Shown: in pieces, positions 35,061-46,948 of the stretch | Numbering within the stretch: the stretch's first letter is position 1 | Layout: each line of letters starts with the position of its first letter | Source: Rhizophagus clarus | Taxonomy: Eukaryota > Glomeromycota > Glomeromycetes > Glomerales > Glomeraceae | Length of the DNA stretch: 64,000 bases | Direction: 5' to 3' | Assembly (NCBI GenBank): GCA_015698045.1 | Contig: BLAL01000180.1 | Coordinates: 620,001-684,000, forward strand | Translations under genes and position numbers: made by a program | Notes under the pieces: model-generated | Databases searched by the model: none | The model's input: the letters and a program-made list of their open reading frames with translations, nothing else | What the model was told of the DNA's origin: nothing

Positions 35061-38000
35061 AAAAAATTTCTCATGTGAATCTAATCTGATTTTAATCTTG
35101 AAAAGATTCTTTTACATGAATCTAAACATATTCTACAATTCAGTAAACCTTTTCATAACTTTCTTAGATACTTCATAAAATACACAATATAATTTAGTAA
35201 ATATATTTTAGCAAAATGAGTAATAAAACTTCTGTAGCCAATTTAATAAAACATAATAAAAAAAGTAAAATTGAAATATCTGTTGCTAATTTAATAAAGC
35301 CTAAAAAGAAGTAATTGTATGCATGTCCTTGTATTCTTTGTAATAGTGAAGAAGTTGACTCTCATACTCAAAAGAAATATACTAAAGACGAATATTTATA
35401 GAAGTCAAAAGATGCTAAAAAAGATCAGGAAAATGCTATTACAGTAAGAAAACAAAATCCAAATCAATCAAAAAAGCAGAAAAGAGATAACCTTGATTCT
35501 TTTTACTCAAATAAACTATTAGATAATGAAGATAGTATCCTATCTGATTCTTTTTTCCCTGATTCTTTCCAATTAAGTAATGAAGAAGAAAGTATAAATA
35601 TACCATTTTTATCTAACTTTCGTATTCCTGCACTTACACTTGATAAAAATAATAATGATATCAATTATTTTGATAAAGAGAATGATTATAACATTGATCA
35701 AGATTATATCTATCAAGAAGAAGATGATAATGATAATGATGATGATAAAGATCAGAAAGAAAAAATGAAGATGAAGATAATATAAAAAATATTTTTGCAT
35801 CTCCCAAATTTGATAGTGATAAAGTGTTTATGATGGAAAATTTAAATGATTCATTAAAAACTAAAATTATTCTATAGGCATTTAAATTTCAACAAAGATT
35901 TCAGCTCATTGACATAATACTTGAAGCATTAATAAAGTTTTTATATATTTTACTTACTCGTTTAAATAAATTGCAATTTAAAAATTTTCCTAATTCCTTA
36001 TATATGATAATAAAATATTTACATATTTTTCAACCAAAAATACAGTTAGTTGTATACAATAATTATCATAAAATGAATAATATTAAAGATATTGTCATAT
36101 ACAAGAAAGAAGAAAAAGTAGCAATTAAAAATTGTTTACATAAAGAATTTCTAAATAATCTAATATCAAATCGTTATAACTAATGCAATAATCTGTTTAC
36201 CATTCTTAAAAAAAAATAAAAGAAAAACAATTGCTGTGTCTCGTATGCTTTTTTCTAAGTCAAGTATTTATCAGCAATTGAGTATGTTATATCAATGATC
36301 CAGTTTTAAGAGTATGCTGAAATTATCAGGAGTTCAAAGAAAAGAGAATATCTATTTAGATATTTATAATGGTAAAGTATGAAAAACTTTTCCATTTGAT
36401 AGTAATACCTTTTTTACACCAGAAACTGCTACAATCAATCTAAGTCTTCTTTTTAACTTTTTTGATTTCAACTATTTACCTATACTTAATATAATACTAG
36501 TGCTATATATGCATCTATTTGTAATTCATCAAGGTCTAAAAAGAATAAGCCCAAAAATACTATAATCTTTTGATAGCAAGATTCATTACCAAAAATGATT
36601 TAAAAGAAGTACAAAAAATGTTAAAAGATATGACTTGCATTATAGAAAATACATATGGGCCAGAATTCATAATTAGTAACATACATCTTGCACTCCATAT
36701 TCCTGATTGCTGTCATAATTATGGTCCTATATATAGTTATTAGCTTTTTTCTATTTGAGAGACTTAATGGATATATAGGTAAAATTCTTACTAGTTTACT
36801 TTGATATTTTATAATTTTTTTTTAATTAATAAGTATATTTCCTACTATTTAGGATCATATCCTAACAGCAATCAACAAATAGAACCTGAACTTATAAAAA
36901 TCATCTTAAAAATACTCTAGTAAATTAACACTTAACATACAGATGGTCATTTGGTCTTCTTGATAAATTTCTTTGCCTTTTTATATCAAGAAAAGCTGTA
37001 GGTAGTTTGGCACTTATAGTAGAAAGGGAAGAGTTGCAATATTTTCTATTTATGAAATACAATACATCTACATTTTTCAAAATATATGGTACTAAGAAAT
37101 TACCAGGTCAAATGCTCAAATCTTTATATTTTAAAGTTATTATGCCTTTAGAATTGCGTAGATTTCTATATGAATAGTATTCTATATTATATGAAAAAGA
37201 ACAAAGCAAAATATTAGGATTTATGAACCTGGTAATTAATCAGCACACAAGATTGCAAATTGGCGCAGAAATTTTTGGGTCTGTAATATTAAGTTAACAA
37301 GAAAAAAATGCGACCATATTTGCAAAATAGAAAGCGGTTAGTGATGAATCAATTGATGTATATCTGGGTAAAGTTTAATATTACTTTGAATATACACTTA
37401 GATTTTCAGAGGGATCAAAAACACATCTTCTAGCATAATTATATTAAATGATATAAATGTGTACACACTTCTGGTATTCAGTTTAAACATCACAGGTCGA
37501 AAGCTAATAAATCAAGTATATGCTTTATTGATAATTATTAGACTAATAGGTTAGCCAAAATTTAATAATCAATAGAGCATATGCCTGATTGATAACTATA
37601 TAAAAATTTAAGTTAGCCGAATTGATCATATTTTTTAATTTGAATAAATTAGGTAATAATTCAATAGTCATCATTCAGTTTGATATATAATTATTACTAC
37701 TTGTAAAACTGAATTCAATTAGAATATATTGATTGATGACTATTAATTAATCCATGTTATATTATTTTTATTATTAGTTTAATACATTTGATACAGTATA
37801 TCAATAAACTGTACTGTTAAAAATCAACTTTTTTTTGTTAATCAATTATATATAAAACGTGATACGTATTATATTAAAGTATAATTTTTAGCTTTATTTT
37901 ATGAAGTTTAAAACTTTTAAACTTATTTTTCTAAAAAAAAAAAATTATATATTTTTTTTATTTGTTTTAAAAAGATTTTTCTTTATCTGCAGGTTCCAGT

Positions 38001-38399
38001 ACTAAGAATTTTTTTATCTATTTGTACATTCTGGCATAATATTGAGTTATTTGAGTAATTTTTCTTTTTCTGTTTACTCATTCTGGTATTATGATATTGA
38101 GAAAAAAAAATGCTAGTTTTTTTCTTTATTTAAATATTCCAGTATGGTATTGAGAAAAAAAAGTCTAATTTTTTTTTTCTCTGTTTGCTTATTTCAGTAT
38201 TATGATTTTAAGAAAGGTATTAAAAAAAAAAATTGATTTTTTTTTTCTCTGTTTGCCCATCCCAGTATAGTATTGAGAAAAAAAAATTTTTTTCTCTATC
38301 TATTATCTGGTATAGTATTGAATTATTGATTACTTACTAATCTACTATTACTCATAAATTCTGATATGGTATAATGATGATTTGCAATTTGATCATTTA

Positions 38400-39240
38400 C
38401 TGTAAAATTTAAGTTTTTTTTTTAATTTTAATTTTTTCAGTTCTTCATCCCCTCTTCTCCTTCTCACTTTTCTATTTCCTTTCTTTCTTATTTCTCTTTC
38501 CCTTTCCCTTTCATCCTTTCACATTATCTTCCTTCGTCCTTTTCTTTACCTTTCTTTTCTTCACCTTTCTTTTACTTTTTTTTCTCTTTTTAAATCAATG
38601 TCCTTTGAAAATAATATAAGAAGCAATTTTTAAATGACGCGTCTGAAGCCTGATAAGAATTTTATTAGTATAACTCTTGATTAATACTGGCTTTCAGATA
38701 CTTTTTGATAAAAAAAATTGAAAGCCTTTAGAAAAAAATATTATTTTTAACGCTTTTCTCCCTATTTTGTAGTTTTTAGGAACTGATTTTGGACTATAAA
38801 CAGAGTATTGGTAAGTTTCAAAATAAACTTCAAAAAATAATTAAACCTATAAAAAGTTAACCTTAAGAAGGTTTTAACATTTTTTTATGCTTTTTGTAGG
38901 AAATCAGCTTTGACATGGATATCGATATTCCAGTTAAGTTTTACAATTAAGTTTCAAAAATATTAAAAAAAAACATTTATTTTGAAACTGTATTAAAAAA
39001 AAACATCCAACATTTTTTTTATTTTTTTTTTGTAGAGAATTTGGCTCCAATTCGGATACTATTTTCTAGGTGGTAATATTTCAAAAATCTTTAAACTCAT
39101 TTGTTTTTATAGAGAAATCGGCACACTGATATTCCAGTTAAATTTTGAAGCTTCATTTCAAAACTTATTATTAAAAAAACTTTTAATATTTTATTTATTT
39201 ATTTATTTAAAGGTATTCGACAAGAAAAATTGCAGTAGAA
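38400..39240. repeat. Degenerate internal repeats and pyrimidine tract of the host element
   Basis: Units with TGTAGGAAATCAGCTTTGA, AGAGAAATCGGCACA or AGAGAATTTGGCTCC alternate with A/T runs at intervals of about 100-170 bp; related units recur right of the nested element (42580-43200). 38440-38590 is nearly pure C/T on the plus strand. No gene. Confidence 0.6.
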
Positions 39241-39659
39241 TACACCCACTCAAATAAAACATCACGAATGCATTTAAATGTAAGAAAACATCATATGAGA
39301 GTTATACTAACAAATTAACACAAGTCGAATGGAGTCAAATTGGTCATCAATCAGTCATGTGACTGATTGGTAACCGATTGGATACCTATTGATGATTGAT
39401 TCTTTCAATCAGTCATCAATCAGGTATAAATTCCAAATCAGTTATCAACTGGTCATATGACTGATTGATGACTGATTGGTGTACGGTTGAATTTATCAGT
39501 TATCAATAGGTTACCAATCGACCATATCAGATTGATGATCGATTGGTTGCTAATTGGCTTATTATATATTAGCAGATTTTTTAGATTTTTTCAATAATGT
39601 CGTTTTAAAATATTTAATTTATAAACCATTTTAAAACTCTAAACTCTGATAGAAAATTT

Positions 39660-40430
39660 TTTTTGATAGATTTTCTAAGATTCATATAGGATATTTTTGA
39701 TAAATGGAAATATTTTTATTTTTTGAGATTTCTAAAAGTTTGTATGGAAAGAGTTCATATGGGATATCTGATAAAAAATTTTTTTTATTTTCTAAGAGTT
39801 CGTATGAAAAGAGTTCATATGGGGATATCTGATAGCAAAATTTTTTTTAAGAGATTTTCTAAGAGTTCATATGGGAAAGGTTTGTTGGATATCTTTGATA
39901 AAAAATTTTTTTTAAGAGATTCTCTAAGAGTTCGTATGAGAAGAGTTTGTATGGGATATTTGATAGAAAATTTTTTTGCGAAATTTTTTGAGTTCGTATG
40001 GGGAAGGGTTCGTGTAGGATACCTGATAGGAAATATTTTTTTTGAAAGATTTCCTAAGATTCTATAGGATATTTTTGATAAATAGATTTTTTTTTTATTT
40101 CTAAAAGTTCATATGGGAAGACATATGGGATATCTGATAGAAAATTTTTTTTAAGAGATTTTCTAAGAGTTTATATAGTAGGAGGGTTCGTATGGGATAT
40201 CTTTAATAGAAAATTTTTTTTAAGAGATTTTCTAAGAGTTCGTATTGGAAGAGTTTGTATAGGATATCTGATAGAAAATTTCTTTGTGAAATTTTTTAGG
40301 GTTCATATGAAAAGGATTCACATAGGATTCTTTTGATAAATAGATTTTTTTTTTGAGGTTTCCTAAGAGTTTGTATGAAATATTTTTAATAGAGGATTTT
40401 TTTAGATTTCATAACATTTTAAAAAAACAA
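39660..40430. repeat. About 60-bp minisatellite, about a dozen copies
   Basis: Variable units of TTTTCTAAGAGTTCGTATG, GGAAGAGTTCATATGGGATA and TCTGATAGAAAATTTTTTTT. The long plus-strand open frame through it (39723-40067, with a repeated RVHMGYLI-like pattern) is a by-product of the array. Confidence 0.85.
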
Positions 40431-40804
40431 TACACTTTTTATTAAATTTATTTTAAATAAGTTAATGTTATTAAAATTAAGTATCTGAAAGTCCAAGGCA
40501 AATTATAATATATGACTATATGAGATGAAAAATTACAACTAACGATAGTAGGTTTTCAATTTATCTATTATTAACCAATCAAAATTCAGTCTGATCTTTA
40601 TGCACGTGACCTGATCTTAATATGCATATAAATAACCAAATGTGACTCTGTTTATTTTTCAAAAATCATACACCCTTTCTTTTCTATTTTCTTCTTACTC
40701 TCATTACATTTTACAGGTATATTAATTATTGTATTTTTGTCATTAAATTTATGGTAATGATTACTGACTATATTTTATTTTATAATATTAACTTTACCTT
40801 TTTT

Positions 40805-41050
40805 TAATATTACTAATGTTATTCTTTTTTTTATATATTTTACTAACATCATCACGTATTTTTCTTTTTTTTTTTATAAATTTTATCAAACTCTTCATAA
40901 TACTAACTTTTTGTATTTATGTATTTTATTATTACTAATGTTATTCTTTTTTTTTATATTTTACTAATATCATCACGTATTTTTCTTTTTTTTTTATAAA
41001 TTTTATCAAACTCTTCATAATACTAACTTTTTGTATTTGTGTATTTTATT
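40805..41050. repeat. Direct duplication of about 120 bp
   Basis: The block with TACTAATGTTATTCTTTTTT, CATCACGTATTTTTC, ATCAAACTCTTCATAATAC and TAACTTTTTGTATTT occurs twice in tandem (about 40808-40927 and 40928-41046), with only a few differences. Confidence 0.9.
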
Positions 41051-41257
41051 ATAATTATTACTAACTTTTTATATTTACGCTTTACTATTTATTTATTAAA
41101 TATTACTAACTTTATTAGTTATATACTAACATATTATTATAATAAATGTTATTATTTTAAATACTTATCTGTTATTAATATAAATAAAGATACTATGTGT
41201 TTTATTATGTGCTATAATAAATTTTATTATTTATTATATGATTCTACAAAAATTGGT

Positions 41258-42048
41258 CATTCGACCATTAATTGACCATAATTGACCATAATTTGACCAC
41301 ATAATTTGACCACATAATTTGACCATAAATTAACCATAATTCGACCATAATTTGACCTTAATTTGACCTTAATTTGACCTTAATTTGACCTTAATTTGAC
41401 CTTAATTTGACCTTAATTTGACCTTAATTTGTCCTTAATTTGTCCTTAATTTGACCTTAATTTGTCCTTAATTTGACCTTAATTTGTCCTTAATTTGACC
41501 TTAATTTGTCCTTAATTTGACCTTAATTTGTCCTTAATTTGACCTTAATTTGTCCTTAATTTGACCTTAATTTGTCCTTAATTTGACCTTAATTTGTCCT
41601 TAATTTGACCTTAATTCGTCCTCCTTAATTTGTCCTTAATTTGTCCTTAATTCGTCCTCCTTAATTTGACCATAATTTGACCATAATTTGACCATAATTT
41701 GACCATAATTTGACCATAATTTGACCATAATTTGACCATAATTTGACCATAATTTGACCATAATTTGACCATAATTTGACCTTAATTTGACCATAATTTG
41801 ACCTTAATTTGACCATAATTTGACCTTAATTTGACCATAATTTGACCTTAATTTGACCTTAATTTGACCATAATTTGACCATAATTTGACCATTAATCGA
41901 CCATAAATCGACCATCAATCGACCATCAGTCGACCATCAATCGACCATCAATCGACCATCAATCGACCATCAATCGACCATCAATCGACCATCAATCGAC
42001 CATCAGTTGACCATCAGTTGACCATCAGTTGACCATCAATCGGCCTGC
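41258..42048. repeat. 11-bp satellite, about 70 copies in several sub-types
   Basis: Period 11 bp throughout. Sub-types succeed each other in blocks: TTGACCATAAT, TTGACCTTAAT alternating with TTGTCCTTAAT, a return to TTGACCATAAT, then TCGACCATCAA and TTGACCATCAG. The core TTCGACC is also the inner part of this element's own terminus (CCATTCGACCTGTG), so the array may have been seeded from the end. Confidence 0.95.
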
Positions 42049-42074
42049 CCGATTGATGACGGATTTTGGCAGAA

Positions 42075-42245
42075 ATCAGCTACCAATCGGCCACCCGATT
42101 GAATACTTATTGAATCAATCAGCTACCAATCGGCCACCCGATTGAATACTTATTGAATCAATCAGCTACCAATCGGCCACCCGATTGAATACTTATTGAA
42201 TCAATCAGTTATCAATAAGATACCCGATTGATAGCTGATTGGTGA
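42075..42245. repeat. 43-bp subterminal tandem repeat, four copies
   Basis: ATCAGCTACCAATCGGCCAC followed by CCGATTGAATACTTATTGA recurs at 42075, 42118, 42161 and, diverged, 42204. It contains the inverted pair ACCAATCGG/CCGATTG. It sits next to the element's right end. Confidence 0.9.
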
Positions 42246-43958
42246 CTGATTTGCCACCATTCGACCTGTGTAATAACACTAGCATTTACTTACTCTGATA
42301 ATATATAAACACAGAAGTTCATATCTGAGTTATTGCCAAAGTTGTATATAGCAGTAAAACTATTTGGAAACCAAACATTGACCAATGCTATGAATCAAGC
42401 AAAGGTCTGTGAATTAACATTGACTTCTAAGAAAATAAGAATGATCAACTATAAAGTCTTGGCGTCAGATTTTAGATTATGAACAGGATGCTGATAAGTT
42501 TTCAAAAATAGTTTGAAAACTTTCTTTAAAAAACATTATATTAACATTTTTTTATTTAATTTATTTATTTATTTTGTAGGAAATCAGCTTCAAAGTTAAA
42601 TATCAGATTAAAGCTTATTTTATAAATCTTCTTCTGAAAAAAAGATTTCAAACTTTTGTTTCTTTATTGTAAGAAATTAGCTCCAACTTGGATACTGGAA
42701 TTTCAAAGTGAGTTTCAAAATATAAACCTTTTTGACGAAACATTTCCTAATATTTCATTTCTTCCTTTTTTTAGATAATCTGAAACAGATTTTTGGCGAT
42801 ATATTTTTTTAGATGATTCTGAATGTAAAAAGTTTGATTTTACTTTTTATTTTTATCTTTGGAATGGGTAAATTTTATAAGTTTTACAAAACTTTTTTTA
42901 ATTTTTATTTAATTAAAAATGTTTACTAATGTTTCTCTTGTTTCTTTTTTGGTTTTAAGCCTAGATGTACTGGGAATGCTTGAAATGTAAGTTTCGTAAT
43001 AGAGTATAACAAAAAGAATTTTTTCTTTTATTTTGATTAATTAGAAACATTAAAACTAATGTTTCTTTGTTTCTTTTGTAGTTGTATTCAGCTTTAGATT
43101 TTTTGTAATGAGTTTTGAATATACTTCAAAATTTTATTTTATTTTATTTTTTGAAAAAAACAATTACTAACGTTTCTTGTCTTCTTATAGATTCCAGTTT
43201 CAATCAAGATTTGGATTGCAAGTTTCAAACTTCAAAAATTTTATTATAGAATTTAATATAGATTTAGCATAGATTTCAAACTGATTGTATTTTATTAATT
43301 ATTATAAAGCCACATTTAACAACAAAGTAATTTAACAATAAATAATATTATACTATTTAATTTAAAAAATTTTCTGATCAATTAGGAATCAATTGGAAGT
43401 CTATACAATATTTTTTTTGCAATCAAATATAACCTATTGATTACATTTTGGTAAATCATATATATAAATTGATACAATTAGCAAAAATAGTATCAATCAG
43501 TATGCTAACAAATAAAAAAAATGGATATCAATAGGTCAATTCAATCAAGTAAATAAAAAAAAATCAGATAGCAATAGGCCTATTGGTATCCAGTTGCAAA
43601 TAAATAGGTATCCTATTGATATTCTATTAATAACCTAAATATACCTGATTTACGCCATTTTAAAGTTACCAATTGGATACCCTGATAAAATAAATTAAAA
43701 AAAATCAGGAATCATTTAGACCCCCTATAGGATAGCCTAAATGATTTCCAATTTGGCAGCCTTTAATCTGTGCATAGCTTTATGAAGCCAGAAATATTAA
43801 ATACAGAACTATGGAAAACTGAATACTATGAGAAGAGCTGTGACTCATTGCTATCAGTTCATAAAATATTATATAGAGCCACAAAATTTAAATACATTAT
43901 AATAGGAAAACATAATTACCTATCAATAATACCTTTAAATAGAAAATTTAATTTATAA

Positions 43959-44127
43959 ATAAAAGAATGCAGCCTATGCATACCATGCAAATTAAATTAT
44001 GTAATAATACAAAAAAATTGGAGTTAAACGCTTTTTAAAAAAATTAAATTACATAATGATATTTCTAATGTTTTTTTAAAAAATTTTTTTAGGTTTGATC
44101 ATTTGATATATGTTGCAGATCAAGAAA
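43959..44127. other. 3' flank of the old transposase
   Basis: AT-rich; no element end could be identified. The outer boundary of the old Plavaka-like copy is probably near here. Confidence 0.3.
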
Positions 44128-44324
44128 AATTAAAAATCAAGATTATGATCATGTTATCTTTATTGTATTACAATAAATTTGATGATATTAAGAAAAGTTT
44201 AAGCGAACTTTTCTTAAAAATTAAGATTATGATCACGTTATTTTTATTGTATTATAGTAAATTTGATGATTTTAAGAAAAGTTCATTCAAATTTTTCTTA
44301 AAATCATCAAATTTACTATAATAC
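44128..44324. repeat. Tandem duplication ending in a perfect 32-bp hairpin
   Basis: AAGATTATGATCA ... TTTATTGTATTA ... AATTTGATGATATTAAGAAA occurs twice with a period of about 93 bp. The second copy is followed by its own inverted complement: arms 44249-44280 and 44293-44324 are complementary over all 32 bases with a 12-base loop. Confidence 0.9.
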
Positions 44325-44936
44325 AAGTATTTCTTTATATTTATTACATTTTATTAATTAATATCATAACAAAATTTTATTTAATAAAAATATTTTATTA
44401 ATTTATAAATAATTTGATAATAATAAAGAAGAATATTATTTATGTAAAATTATACTTGTATAATTAATATATATTTGATAAATTTATTGATCACTTTGAT
44501 CACTTTGGGATTTTGTTGATTAACTAAATGAATTAATAATATAAATAAAAGTTCTATTCATAATATTTGCCTTATTCATCTCTTCAATTAATGCTAGATA
44601 ATATATCTGAACTATCAGTAATATTCGCTTGATGATATATATTTTTTAATTTGTTTTTTCTCAATTGATTTTCTCATTTCTTCTTTATTAAATGAATCAT
44701 TTTCTCTTTCTTTTCTGAAATTATTTTTCCTGTTTTGACGAGATTTAACCTTGTTCATAATTATTAACATTAATACTGATCAATTTAAAAAAAATTAATA
44801 TTGACATTTGAAAATGCATCAATGATACCCCAATTATCATTAGCAACTTTAATTAAGCTTTCGATTCTTCTTGTTGCCTTAAGAATATTTTTAAGATCAT
44901 TGTGTGTAATATTTGAGTTATATTGTTATACATGAA

Positions 44937-46337
44937 ACCAAAATTAGTTAATTTCAACTTCTGAAATAGTCAAAATGGTCAAAATGATTTCAACCTAGAC
45001 CCCTCCAAAAGTCAAAATAGCCAAAATTACGTTATAATCATATGATTTTTATAGTAAATAATAATATTAAAATTCAAAGTTAACGATCTCTACATCTAGT
45101 AATCTGAGTTTTATAATCTTTATATGGTTGGATTTAGCTCATCGAGACAATTCTAATGATATATGTTACATATTTGTAACATCAATATTGACAGAATTAT
45201 TTACGTTTAAAATTTGGTATTAAATAGTCTTATTACTCTTATAATAAACAATAATATTAAAATTCAAAGTTAACAATCTCTGCATCCAATAATCCAATTT
45301 TTATGATCTTAATGCGATTAGATTTAGCTCATCGAAAGGATTCTAATGATATGTGTAGCATATCTGTAGTATCAATATTGATAGAGTTATTCATGTTTAA
45401 AATTTGATATTAAATTATAATTATAAAAATCACATGACTATAATGTAATTTTGACTATTTTAATTTTAATTTTGACTTTTGACTAGTGTTCTGAATGGGT
45501 TGGGTTGAGTTAGGTCTAGTAACCCATCTGACTTGACCTGATCTATTTGACCTGGTATAATACTTCAGGTCAAATGATTTGTGGTGAATATTATAAAAAA
45601 ATTTTTATTAAAGTCACATTTTTTAAGCGTTTAGTTAAAAAATGCTTTTTTTAAGCGTTTGGTTAAAAAAACGCTTTTTTTAAGCGTTTGGTTAAAAAAT
45701 GCTAGTCAATTTTTTTAAAAAAAGCATTTAGTAATTACAAAAAACACTTTTTTATAAGCGTTTAATTAAAAAAAGAAAAAGCAAACCTACTAAAACAGGT
45801 TTTTTAAATGTTTAATTTAAAAAAAAATGCAAATGCTAAATATATTTTAAAGTATATAATTTTAAAAAAACGCTAATATAATATTTTTTTAAGCGTTTAA
45901 TCTTTAAAAAAATGTTTTAAAAATGTTACAATATTTTTTTTAAAGCATTCAATTTTAAAAATAAGTGTTAAAACACTTTTTTTAAAGTATTTAATTTAAA
46001 AAAAAAAAAATGTTAAAAATACTATTTTTTAAGCATTTAAATTTAAAAAAATACCATAAACATTTTTTTAAGTGTGTTAATTTTTTTAAAAAATATTAAA
46101 AACATTTTTTTTGACTTATAAATTTTCATTTTAACTTTAGATTAAAACAGGTCAATTGAGTTAATCAAACTATAACCTGACTTGGAGTCAGGTCACAAAT
46201 TTGATGACCTGACCCAAATATTTTTGGATCAATCTAACAAATCACTTAAATTGACGTGACTTATTCAGAATACTACTTTTGACCTTTCCAAGTCAAAATA
46301 TTTTAACTTTTGGGTTTTAATTTCAACTTCATGTATA
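44937..46337. mobile_element. Possible MITE-like element, interrupted by a hAT-like element
   Basis: Outer inverted motif TATACATGAA with further loose similarity inward (GTCAAAATGGTCAAAA and its mirror). Inside it a better inverted pair is AAAATAGCCAAAATTACGTT / AATGTAATTTTGACTATTTT, near 45012 and 45455, enclosing two direct copies of about 180 bp (45060-45240 and 45241-45420) with TCTAATGATATATGT and GGATTTAGCTCATCGA. Boundaries are tentative. Confidence 0.4.
45484..46275. mobile_element. hAT-like non-autonomous element (TAGTGTTCTGAAT family), copy 1
   Basis: The left end starts TAGTGTTCTGAATGGGTTGG, the right end complemented starts TAGTATTCTGAATAAGTC, and an exact 8-bp duplication CTTTTGAC flanks it (45476-45483 and 46276-46283). 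Subterminal GACCTGA/TCAGGTC motifs follow at both ends. The interior (45600-46110) is a degenerate array of TTTTTTAAGCGTTT and AAAAAATGC units in both orientations. No coding capacity. Confidence 0.85.
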
Positions 46338-46948
46338 TATATTGTATAATTTTATTCACTGATTAAGATTTAATTGTCTTTCCTTTGTTCCTAGTTCTAT
46401 ATAAGCAATAATAATTTTTTTTTGAATATTTAAAATATTTATGTAAAATCTAAATCTTCGTCATCTTTTAATTTCTGCTTCAATATATTCTTTCTTTATT
46501 TTATCATATATTTTACTAATTTAGCAAAATAATATTTTAATTACTTTTTTCTTATTAAAATTAAAATACAAATCATCTTCATTTCTTAATAAATCAATTT
46601 CAGAAATGACAACTTTACTTTTATCATCATTTGGTTGATTTTTATTCTTATCACTATCTCTACTCTTATCATCATCTAATTGATTTGATAAGTATAAAAA
46701 ATCATCATTGTCAAGTCCCATACCTTGTTCTAATTTTCTGAATAATACTTGAATATAAATATTAGGCTTATTAAATTTGAACGAGTTCATCATTAGTACT
46801 GAGACAGAAAGTTTGTTCAAATTTATAAAAGTTGGTAGAATTGAAGTACTATTTTAATCAAAGATTTGCTAAGAACATGTGTTTTTTTAACAATATATTT
46901 TGTGTCAATATATTTGACATATTTTTTGCAATTATTTTGTTTGAAGGT

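Larger units (their letters stand above)
39319..42270. mobile_element. Satellite-filled CACAGG-ended element nested in 37491-43772
   Basis: The left end starts CACAAGTCGAATGGAGTC; the right end complemented starts CACAGGTCGAATGGTGGC. Flanking TAA at 39316-39318 and 42271-42273 forms a 3-bp target duplication. TIRs resemble those of the 15135-24943 element over about 12 bp, so mobilisation by the same transposase is plausible. The ends carry CGATTGGT/ACCAATCG and CAATCAGTCATC motifs. The interior is four separate tandem arrays and no gene. Confidence 0.82.
37491..43772. mobile_element. Non-autonomous CACTA-like element (CACAG ends), hosting another
   Basis: The left end starts CACAGGTCGAAAGCTAATA; the right end complemented starts CACAGATTAAAGGCTGCC. 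The flanking 3-mers are both CAT (37488-37490 and 43773-43775), and the split lies inside the old transposase frame. The terminal match is short and imperfect. Its own sequence (about 3.3 kb without the nested element) has no transposase. It carries subterminal motifs based on AATAGGTTAGCC, GGCCTATTGG and TTGATAACTAT, and a core of repeated TGTAGGAAATCAGCTTC/TCCAG-type units at 38.4-39.2 and 42.5-43.2 kb. Confidence 0.7.
35216..43958 (+). pseudogene. Old Plavaka/CACTA-like transposase, interrupted by nested elements
   Basis: Starts at the ATG at 35216 (MSNKTSVANLIKHNKK). A Cys cluster follows (YACPCILCNSEEVDSHTQKK), then an acidic/Ser/Asn region, LYMIIKYLHIFQPKIQLVV, GVQRKENIYLDIYNGKV (equivalent to TEALFDIYDGRV in the 17-20 kb copy), and ERLNGYIGSYPNSNQQIEPEL after an intron-like gap (36778-36852). 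The C-terminal part is split by 37491-43772 and resumes at about 43777 as NTELWKTEYYEKSCDSLL and YLSIIPLNRKFNL, matching MELWTNEFYDMRRDSI and AVIPLNKKISF. Many stops and frame changes; long dead. It is closer to the 17-20 kb copy than to the 11-15 kb one by its C-terminus. Confidence 0.8.

Noticed and set aside
39723-40067. Plus-strand open frame with RVHMGYLI-like repeats
   Set aside because: Lies wholly in a ~60-bp minisatellite inside a transposon.
41258-42048. CRISPR-like regular array
   Set aside because: Pure 11-bp tandem satellite without unique spacers, in a eukaryotic genome. The 26-bp array at 49964-50150 fails for the same reason.
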